This document shows, piece after piece, positions 1-5,363 of a stretch of DNA of 13,328 bases. The position numbers and the translations under genes are program-made. The DNA lies in NCBI GenBank assembly GCA_020723225.1, contig DYJG01000019.1, positions 1 through 13,328 of the forward strand, given 5' to 3'. Source of the DNA: Desulfobacca acetoxidans (GTDB lineage: Bacteria > Desulfobacterota > Desulfobaccia > Desulfobaccales > 0-14-0-80-60-11). Under the pieces are notes generated by a model, which saw only the letters and a list, made by a program, of their open reading frames with translations, ran no database searches and had not been told where the DNA came from. How positions within the stretch are numbered: position 1 is the first letter of the stretch; each line of letters starts with the position of its first letter.

Positions 1-486
1 GTTGACCCTCTGCTTCGGGGCCAACTCAACCGTCTGGCCGACATAATCGGCATGGATGGGAAGTTCCCGGCCGCCCCGGTCCACCAGAACGGCCAGTTCG
101 ATGCGCCGGGGCCGGCCGTAGTCGATGAGCGCGTCCAGCGCGGCTCTCACCGTGCGGCCGGTGAACAGGACGTCGTCCACCAGGACCACCTCTTGATCGT
201 CGATGGACCCGGGCAGTTCCGTCTTCCCCACCAGGGGCTTATGGCTGAGCTGGGTCCAGTCGTCCCGGTAGAGGGTGATGTCCAGGACGCCCACCCGCAC
301 CGTGCGGGAGGTGCGCCGGTTGATTTTATCCGCCAGGCGCCGGGCCAAAAAAGCGCCGCCGGTGCGGATGCCCACCAGGACCAGGTCCTCCAGATGCTGG
401 TGGCGGCCAAGTATTTCCTGGGTCAGGCGTTCCAGGGTGTTATCCACTTCCGGCCCGGGCATGGCTAAGTTTTTCTTGGGGGTCAT
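1..486 (-). CDS. pyrR: PyrR: pyrimidine operon regulator / uracil phosphoribosyltransferase (3' end outside window)
   Basis: The 162 codons seen match the PyrR family, which uses PRPP and uracil to make UMP and in Firmicutes binds pyr mRNA to cause attenuation. The PRPP-binding loop is clear at residues 102-114 (VVLVDDVLFTGRT), preceded by the family segments VGIRTGGAFLARRLA and LDITLYRDD. Near the window edge comes VLVDRGGRELPIHADYVG and then the QTVELAPKQRVN region. PyrR is usually about 180 residues, so some 15-20 are missing beyond base 1. I chose the ATG at 484-486 because a GGGAGGG lies 12 bases upstream; an ATG eight codons later has no such site. The family is certain; whether it acts as a regulator here cannot be told, because no pyr leader or pyrB is visible. 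Confidence 0.95.
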   Translation of the reverse strand, partial: MTPKKNLAMPGPEVDNTLERLTQEILGRHQHLEDLVLVGIRTGGAFLARRLADKINRRTSRTVRVGVLDITLYRDDWTQLSHKPLVGKTELPGSIDDQEVVLVDDVLFTGRTVRAALDALIDYGRPRRIELAVLVDRGGRELPIHADYVGQTVELAPKQRVN

Positions 487-527
487 GTAACCGGGTTTCC
501 CTCCCAAATTTTAGATATGAGACTAAT

Positions 528-556
528 AACTTAACACGTGAGGGCCGGGAAGACAA
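528..556 (-). promoter_or_regulatory. Possible sigma-70 promoter for pyrR
   Basis: On the minus strand TTGTCT (551-556) and TAAGTT (528-533) are separated by 17 bases. They lie about 42 bases upstream of the pyrR start. The -35 is fair and the -10 is weak (3 of 6), so this is only a candidate. The rest of 487-670 shows no gene, and no PyrR-type attenuator hairpin is obvious. Confidence 0.25.
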
Positions 557-670
557 GAGAGTATGAGGATCATCAAGATTCAAAAATCTGGCAATGATCA
601 CGAAAATGGAGACAGGCGTTTCAGGTCATTTGAGAGGCTTTGAGGATGACTTTGAATATTCTTGAGTAGA

Positions 671-1570
671 TTATTGTGGCTTACGATGCTCTATACATAT
701 TCTGCAAGGGCAAGGTTGATTTGTGAAATGTCTTACACCCACAGCTATTCCATCTTTTCTGTCGGCTCTCTGGAAGATCAATTCGAATAGATATTCTTCG
801 CCATTTTCTAAATATCTTCTGAGCGCATAACTACATAAATCTGCGATTTGAATCATACTTGTTAGTTCGCTATTAACAAATAATGGTGTTTCAATAATTT
901 GGGTAATATCAGTCCAAAATGTTCCAACTTTATGAAATTCTTTCATTAATAGAGTATGCTTTTTTGAAACGGTTTCATTGTTGTCATGAATTAATAGGCC
1001 TAAGCATTGATTATGAGTAACCTTGCATTGTATCTCCAAGTATTGCTCAAAGCGTGAAACTACCTGTTCAAATGCCTGAACTTCAACTATAGTTTCCCTA
1101 CTGGAATCGAAATGATTTTTGTCTATGCATTCAGCAAATAATCTTGTAAAAGACCATCGCGAAATACTAGTAGCAATATCTTTTAAGAAAGTTTTCCTCT
1201 CATCGAAAGTCAAATGAATGTATGGCTTAGTATTTTAAAAAGTCTTCTTGGATAATTTGTATTGTTTATAGTTGCCTGATCTTTGCAATCTTAATAATTC
1301 CAGATTTCTTAATTTTTCAACTTCATATATTCGTTGCCTTTTACCGAAGGTTTCAAAATTTTTTATTCTGCTTTGCTCAATATATCTTCTCATCATATAA
1401 GCTGTATGAATTTCGACTCCAGGTAAAGAATGTTTCAGTTTTAATACAGATATTTCTCTATCACAATCTTTCCATTTATCAATTGGAATTGAGAGTCCTG
1501 CTAAAATAAAGTGGGTGGTGTTGCCGGGGATATCAGGGGTTCCAGATTCATCAATATAACATAAATACAT
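671..1570 (-). pseudogene. DUF3800 family protein, interrupted by an in-frame TAA
   Basis: The same minus-strand frame runs for 300 codons from ATG at 1570 to TAA at 671, broken only by a TAA at 1235-1237 (codon 112). The first half starts with the DUF3800 hallmark YIDESG (residues 6-11), followed by THFILAGLSIP. The second half carries RLFAECIDK, QAFEQVVSRFEQYLE and the C-terminal motif IQIADLCSYALRRY. Both halves are needed for a complete family member (about 300 residues), and the frame is unchanged across the stop, so a single base substitution explains it. As I remember relatives, the stop falls where they have K/R/Q before a T-K-x-Y-I-H-L-T segment. A TTG at 1213 could restart translation but has no ribosome site. 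The gene start has a good AAGGATGG. The gene is much more AT-rich than its neighbours, which suggests transfer. DUF3800 function is not established. Confidence 0.85.
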
Positions 1571-1592
1571 ATTACCATCCTTTTTCTAAAAT

Positions 1593-1660
1593 AAAAAAGC
1601 GACTGGGGTTAGGGGCCCAAAGGCCCCTCGACGAGACGCTTGGCGACTCATCCCAGACGC
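1593..1660 (-). ncRNA. Structured three-way-junction RNA upstream of the DUF3800 gene
   Basis: Read on the minus strand, this 68-base stretch folds by eye into three stems. P1 pairs GCGUCUGGG (1652-1660) with CCCAGUCGC (1599-1607), with one U-U mismatch. P2 pairs GAGUCGC (1643-1649) with GCGUCUC (1633-1639) around a CAA loop, again with one U-U mismatch. P3 pairs AGGGGCC (1622-1628) perfectly with GGCCCCU (1611-1617) around UUUG. P1 closes directly onto six U's (1593-1598), so it may also act as an intrinsic terminator. A promoter-like pair predicts a transcript start at the first base of P1. From memory, comparative genomics has described RNA motif families named DUF3800-I and onward next to DUF3800 genes; this may be a member or a new variant. 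It could be a free small RNA or a leader attenuator. The pairing is seen; transcription is inferred. Confidence 0.6.
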
Positions 1661-1664
1661 ACGT

Positions 1665-1695
1665 ATAATATCGGTCTCAATGACCATTTTGTCAA
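1665..1695 (-). promoter_or_regulatory. Promoter for the structured RNA / DUF3800 gene
   Basis: On the minus strand a perfect -35 TTGACA (1690-1695) is followed after 19 bases by TATTAT (1665-1670), five of six matches to the -10 consensus. The spacer is longer than the ideal 17; GATATT would give a 17-base spacer. The expected start, about 1657-1660, coincides with the 5' edge of stem P1, which supports an RNA that begins with that stem. Confidence 0.5.
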
Positions 1696-1734
1696 GAAAA
1701 AAGACAATATAACCTGGAGGGTCCCAAAGTTGGC

Positions 1735-1952
1735 CAGGGCTATCGCATGTAAAAAACAAGTGGAGAGGACCATAGGAGATAGGTCTATAGACTTAGGGTT
1801 AAAAGGGGAAAAGGTTAAAAGGGAAAGCGTAATGGCAGGGGAAGAAGTCTTTTTTCCCTTTTCCCCTCTTCCCCTTTTGACCCAGTTATCAGGGCGATCG
1901 CGACTCGTGTTTCGCCGGAAAACGGATAGAACCGTTACATGCGATAGCCCTG
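1735..1952. repeat. 218-bp palindromic element with 18-bp perfect inverted ends
   Basis: The ends are CAGGGCTATCGCATGTAA (1735-1752) and its exact reverse complement (1935-1952). They enclose a second, internal inverted repeat. No convincing coding frame lies inside, and no target-site duplication is obvious: the flanking bases are TTGGC on the left and TCCCT on the right. The structure fits a small non-autonomous, MITE-like element or a nested cruciform. It sits between the DUF3800/RNA unit and the kinase gene. Confidence 0.55.
1796..1883. repeat. Internal 31-bp imperfect hairpin of purine/pyrimidine tracts
   Basis: The left arm 1796-1826 is almost all purine, built of GGGTTAAAAGGGG-like blocks. 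The right arm 1853-1883 is its near reverse complement: 27 of 31 positions are complementary, and one more forms a G-T wobble. The loop is 26 bases. The pairing A4G4/A4G3 blocks against T4C4 tracts makes it striking by eye. It is nested inside the 18-bp inverted ends of the larger element. Confidence 0.6.
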
Positions 1953-1971
1953 TCCCTATCCCTCCCCCGCC

Positions 1972-2000
1972 TTGACCGTCTGGCCAATTCCTGTTAGGCT
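1972..2000 (+). promoter_or_regulatory. Candidate promoter giving a leaderless pfkB-family mRNA
   Basis: TTGACC (1972-1977) and TAGGCT (1995-2000) are 17 bases apart. The predicted start falls at about 2006-2007, the A of the kinase start codon. The bases directly before the ATG are CCCCCC and no Shine-Dalgarno is present. The -10 is poor (3 of 6), so the promoter is tentative. Confidence 0.3.
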
Positions 2001-2006
2001 CCCCCC

Positions 2007-2981
2007 ATGTCATCGCCGATCATTTGTCTGGGCGCGGTCAATGTGGAACTGCTTTACTACGTGCCGGATTTAACACCTTTCTTGGAAAAATGGCCCGATC
2101 TCCATCCCGGGGGAGAAGTGGCCATCGCCCCTCCAGCCGAAGCCGGGCTGCAAGACCTGCTTAACCGCCATGCCACTCCGAAGGGGCGCAGCGGCGGCGG
2201 GCAGGCCGCCAACACCGCCTGGGCCCTGGCCCGGATGGGCCTGGACGCGGCCCTGGCGGGCCGGGTGGGGGATGATGAGGACGGCGCTTTCTTGCAGGAG
2301 AGCCTGGCCGGAGTCAATCTGGATTATCTGATCCCGGCAGGGCAAAGCGGACGGGCTTACATTCTTACGGACCCGCAAGGAGAGCGCGCCATCCTCACGG
2401 CTCCCCACACCAACAATGAGCTGGCCCTGCAAGACCTTCCTCTGGAGGCCCTGGCCGCGGCCAAATTCCTGTATTTCACTGCCTTTGCGGGGGAAGGCCC
2501 CCTGAAGGCGCAAGAGGAGATCGCCACTAAGCTGGAAGACGGCCCCCGGATCATCCTGGACCCGGGGGAGCTTTATGTGCGTAGCGGCTTGCCGGCCCTG
2601 GAGGGCATCATCGACCATTTGGATACCCTGCTGGTGACGGAGCGGGAATGGGAGCTTCTGGGGGGTATGCCCAAAAGCCACCCCCACTGGGCCCCGCCGG
2701 TCGTGGTCATCAAGCGGGGTCCCCTGGGGGCCAGGCTGCTTACACCGCCCCGTTATCTGGACTTCCCGGTGGAGCTGTCCCCCCGGCCGGTGGACATCCA
2801 GGCCGCAGCCGACGCGTTTGCGGCCGGGTATCTTGCCGGGCGCTTTTTAGGATTGCACCTCAACCTGGCGGTGCGGCTGGCCAACCGGGCCGCGGCCTGG
2901 AGCCTGGGCGGAGCCGGCCGGGAGGATTATCCGGATGCGAAGTTCCTGGAGTGGCAGGTGGACCAGTTGAGACAGATATGA
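2007..2981 (+). CDS. PfkB/ribokinase-family carbohydrate or nucleoside kinase
   Basis: This 324-residue protein has the PfkB fold. PfkB enzymes transfer the ATP gamma-phosphate to a sugar or nucleoside hydroxyl in the cytoplasm. The first signature is residues 61-77 (GRSGGGQAANTAWALAR), followed by GRVGDDEDGAF. Middle segments ILDPGELY, LLVTEREWELL and VVVIKRGPLGARLL match the family. The second signature, normally D-T-x-G-A-G-D, reads D263-I-Q-A-A-A-D269 here. The catalytic Asp is kept, but the anion-hole glycines are alanine, so activity may be altered. The start fits the usual IICLGAVNV opening of the family, although no ribosome site precedes it. The substrate cannot be named. A HAD-type protein follows 101 bp downstream on the same strand. 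Confidence 0.88.
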   Translation: MSSPIICLGAVNVELLYYVPDLTPFLEKWPDLHPGGEVAIAPPAEAGLQDLLNRHATPKGRSGGGQAANTAWALARMGLDAALAGRVGDDEDGAFLQESLAGVNLDYLIPAGQSGRAYILTDPQGERAILTAPHTNNELALQDLPLEALAAAKFLYFTAFAGEGPLKAQEEIATKLEDGPRIILDPGELYVRSGLPALEGIIDHLDTLLVTEREWELLGGMPKSHPHWAPPVVVIKRGPLGARLLTPPRYLDFPVELSPRPVDIQAAADAFAAGYLAGRFLGLHLNLAVRLANRAAAWSLGGAGREDYPDAKFLEWQVDQLRQI

Positions 2982-2986
2982 GGATA

Positions 2987-3021
2987 GGGATCAGAGGTCA
3001 GGGGTCAGGGATCAGGGGCCA
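2987..3021 (+). repeat. Tandem heptamer repeat, GGGRTCA type, five copies
   Basis: The units GGGATCA, GAGGTCA, GGGGTCA, GGGATCA and GGGGCCA follow each other without spacers, then a further GGG. The array begins six bases after the kinase stop codon. Such short direct heptamer arrays occur between genes in various bacteria. Their role here is unknown. Confidence 0.8.
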
Positions 3022-3082
3022 GGGAAAAGAAATCACTGATTACTGAATCCCCCTTGCAAATACAGCACCCGAAGGAGAACAA

Positions 3083-4174
3083 ATGCACCCCTTACAGCTT
3101 ATAACCGACTGCGAGGGTCCGTTGACCCTTAACGATCATGTTTTCGAGTTGTGCCGGGATGTGATCCAGCCGGACGGCGCCCGGTTTTGCACCCAGGTGC
3201 GCCGTTATGTCGCGTATCTGGCGGAGGTGGCGAAAAAGCCGGAATACCAGCCCGGGGACACGGCCAGGTTAATTCTGCCGTTTCTTAAGGCCCACGGCCT
3301 CACCGATGCGAAGCTGAGCGATTACTTCCGGAAAAACCTCATGCTGATGCCGGGGGTGGAAGGCGCCTATAGGTTCCTCAACGCCCAGGGATTTCCCATC
3401 TTTGAGGTCAGCGCCGGCTACCGCCATTACGCCGAAGCCGTGGGGAAAAAACTGAAGTTCAACCTCAAGCATATCTTTGGTATGGAGCTGGACCTGGACC
3501 GCTACACGCTGACCCCGGCGGCCAAGGAGGAACTGCTTGCCTGGCAGCAGGAAATCGCCGCAGCCCCGGACTTGGCGCTGCCTCCCGAGGCCGCATCCCC
3601 GGAGGAGTTGTCCGCGCCCGTTCAGGAAGCCATCCAGGTCTGCGACCGCATCTTCGGGGAAAGGATCCCGGCGATGGACATCGCCGCGATCTTTCGGGAG
3701 GTTCGCTCCGTGGAGGGGCCGGACAAGGCCCGGGCCGTGGCCGGGAGCCTGGAGCAGAGCGGCCTGGCCCTGAAAGATGTCATTTATGTGGGTGACGGCC
3801 GCACCGACATTCCGGCTTTTGAAGCGGTGCAGGCCGGCGGGGGTATCGGCATCTCCTTTAACGGTGACGCTCACGCGGTCCGGGCCGCGGAGGTGAGCGT
3901 CATCGCCGACAACGCCTGGCCCATCGCCCTGCTGGCTTCGGTCTTCCGGCTCTGGGGCAGGGAGGGGGTGATGGAGCTGGCCGCCAAGGGCGCGGCCGGA
4001 GCATCCCGGTACCTGGTGCTCCCGGAGGCGGTGATCGACACCCTGATGCGGGGCTTGCAGGGGCGGAATTTCAATCTCCATACCGCGGTTTCCCGGGACC
4101 CGGAGAGCACCGCCACCGAGAGCATGGCCATGCGCGCCCGGCTCCGGGGCGCGGCCGTGGCGGCTTCAGGGTGA
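3083..4174 (+). CDS. HAD-superfamily protein related to EhaR (energy-converting hydrogenase A subunit R-like)
   Basis: The 363 residues carry HAD motifs. Motif I is ITDCEGPLTLND (residues 7-18; D9, with E11 in place of the usual second Asp). A Lys-containing segment GPDKARAV (K215) comes next, then motif IV GDGRTDIPAFE (G237, D238, D242). The D-C-E-G-P-L-T opening is typical of archaeal proteins annotated EhaR and their bacterial relatives. No hydrogenase genes are nearby, so the name reflects family only. HAD proteins of this type are likely phosphatases, but replacing the second motif-I Asp with Glu weakens that call. AAGGAG at 3072-3077, five bases before ATG, fixes the start. The gene may be co-transcribed with the upstream kinase. 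The last 30 residues are Ala/Arg-rich and variable. Confidence 0.8.
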   Translation: MHPLQLITDCEGPLTLNDHVFELCRDVIQPDGARFCTQVRRYVAYLAEVAKKPEYQPGDTARLILPFLKAHGLTDAKLSDYFRKNLMLMPGVEGAYRFLNAQGFPIFEVSAGYRHYAEAVGKKLKFNLKHIFGMELDLDRYTLTPAAKEELLAWQQEIAAAPDLALPPEAASPEELSAPVQEAIQVCDRIFGERIPAMDIAAIFREVRSVEGPDKARAVAGSLEQSGLALKDVIYVGDGRTDIPAFEAVQAGGGIGISFNGDAHAVRAAEVSVIADNAWPIALLASVFRLWGREGVMELAAKGAAGASRYLVLPEAVIDTLMRGLQGRNFNLHTAVSRDPESTATESMAMRARLRGAAVAASG

Positions 4175-4523
4175 TTCTTGAGGATTAATTCTTCTGTACA
4201 ACCCAGTTTCTAGAAAAATTAGATTCCATATTGGCGTTTCTTAGGGTAAAGTTATTTAAATTTATAAGCTGAGCTGGGTTGCCTGTTATAAGGAATAACT
4301 GCAAAACTTTCCCCTTCGGCAAATTTCCTTAAGGCTGTACCCGCATCAAAAAACCTGAAATTCGAAACCGCGGATTTTAAACCGAGCGACTAAATTAACC
4401 GCGCTTAGCATTCTCTGCGGCCTCTGCGCCTCTGCGAGAAACTTTTTAATCTCGTAGGGACGCAGAGAGCGCAGAGACTAATAATGCGCAATTATTTCTG
4501 TCGCCATTTATAAAAGCCTGAAA
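4175..4523. other. 349-bp non-coding interval
   Basis: This stretch is more AT-rich than the flanking genes, and I find no supported gene in it. It holds an 8-bp inverted pair CAACCCAG (4199-4206) / CTGGGTTG (4274-4281), a small hairpin GTTAT-AAGGA-ATAAC (4285-4299), and the CTCTGCG-repeat hairpin at 4413-4476. No clear terminator with a U-tract follows the HAD gene, and no convincing promoter is seen for the next gene. Confidence 0.6.
4413..4476. repeat. CTCTGCG short repeats forming an inverted hairpin
   Basis: Three CTCTGCG units (4413, 4422 and 4430) are followed by two reverse-complement units CGCAGAG (4461-4467 and 4470-4476). CGAGA (4435-4439) pairs with TCTCG (4450-4454) at the tip around an AT-rich loop. 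The outer repeats extend the stem with an interior bulge. It lies 47 bp upstream of the binding-protein gene. Confidence 0.7.
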
Positions 4524-5360
4524 ATGAAAAATCCCCTGATACCGTGGAGAACCTTGGTCCTCGGGGCTATTTGCCTCTGGCTCTGGCTGCCGGCGCCCGT
4601 CAGGGCTGACGTCCTGGAAATTCCCGGCACCGGCGCGTGCGAAGTTCTTCTCCGGGAAGTCGCCAACGCCTTTAATGCCCGGCATCCGGAACACCGGGTG
4701 TCGGTGCCCCGCAGCATTGGCACCGTGGGTGGCATGCGCCTGGTGACCAGTGACCAGGCCGTCCTGGTGCGGGTGGGCCGTCCTTTAACCCCGGAAGAAA
4801 AAGACCAGGGGCTTACCTATCTGCCCTTTGCCAAGGATTTAGTGGTCTTTGCGGTGGGGGCCAAGGTGCCGGTCCGCGGCATCACCACCGCGCAACTGAA
4901 AGCGGCATACAACGGCACGATTAAAAACTGGCGGGAGCTGGGAGGCCCCCAGGCCCCCATTCGCCTGCTGCTGCGGCAACCCGGGGATGCCAGTCTGCTG
5001 ATTATTGAGAAGCATCTCGAGTACTTTCGGCAGATTGCTTTTCCCTCCGGCGCCAAGGTGGTTTACACCGATCCCGACATGCTGGCCCTCCTGCAAAAAT
5101 ATGACTATTCCCTCGGTTGGCTCACCCTCAGTTCCCTGGAAGGGGCGAAGACCCCTGTTTATCCCCTGGCCCTCGACGGCGTTGCCCCCAGCCGGGAAAA
5201 CGCCCGGGCCCGGAAGTATGAATTGCTCGGAGAATACGCACTGGTGTTCAAGGAAAGACAGTTGCCCAGGTTGGCCAGGATCTTTCTTGATTTTCTGTTT
5301 TCGGAGGAAGGTCGAATAATCATTGAGAGATTGGGGGCAATCTCCCTTCCCGGAAATTAA
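4524..5360 (+). CDS. PstS-like periplasmic substrate-binding protein
   Basis: The 278-residue protein has a Sec signal peptide: basic start, hydrophobic core at residues 11-22, and likely cleavage after A28 (PVRA-D). C17 is not in a proper lipobox, so it is probably soluble in the periplasm. The mature part matches the PstS-like binding-protein fold: ACEVLLREVANAFNARHP near the N-terminus, the ligand-loop-like SIGTVGGMRLV, YLPFAKDLVVFAV, LKAAYNGTIKNWRELGG and a C-terminal FLDFLFSEEGRIII. These are hallmarks of the phosphate-binding-like superfamily, but the ligand need not be phosphate. No ABC permease or ATPase gene is present. The next gene is a membrane histidine kinase 3 bp away, so a sensory rather than transport role is plausible. 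The ribosome site is weak. Confidence 0.82.
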   Translation: MKNPLIPWRTLVLGAICLWLWLPAPVRADVLEIPGTGACEVLLREVANAFNARHPEHRVSVPRSIGTVGGMRLVTSDQAVLVRVGRPLTPEEKDQGLTYLPFAKDLVVFAVGAKVPVRGITTAQLKAAYNGTIKNWRELGGPQAPIRLLLRQPGDASLLIIEKHLEYFRQIAFPSGAKVVYTDPDMLALLQKYDYSLGWLTLSSLEGAKTPVYPLALDGVAPSRENARARKYELLGEYALVFKERQLPRLARIFLDFLFSEEGRIIIERLGAISLPGN

Positions 5361-5363
5361 GGT

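Noticed and set aside
1593..1660. tRNA or tRNA-like gene
   Set aside because: The cloverleaf-like look comes from three stems only; there is no T-loop, anticodon arm or CCA-acceptor layout, and the length is too short.
1891..1898. GCGATCGC octamer as a HIP1-like cyanobacterial signature
   Set aside because: It occurs once; HIP1 is meaningful only by high frequency, and the gene content does not suggest a cyanobacterium.
1640..1975. Plus-strand open frame of 111 codons across the palindromic element
   Set aside because: It runs antisense through the structured RNA and then through both arms of the inverted repeats. It has no ribosome site and no family features.
2070..2687. Long minus-strand open frame opposite the kinase gene
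   Set aside because: It is a GC-skew shadow of a clear PfkB gene and shows no motifs or ribosome site.
4540..4580. Lipoprotein signal in the binding protein (Cys17)
   Set aside because: The residues before the Cys (G-A-I) do not fit a lipobox, while an ordinary signal-peptidase I site after A28 is good.
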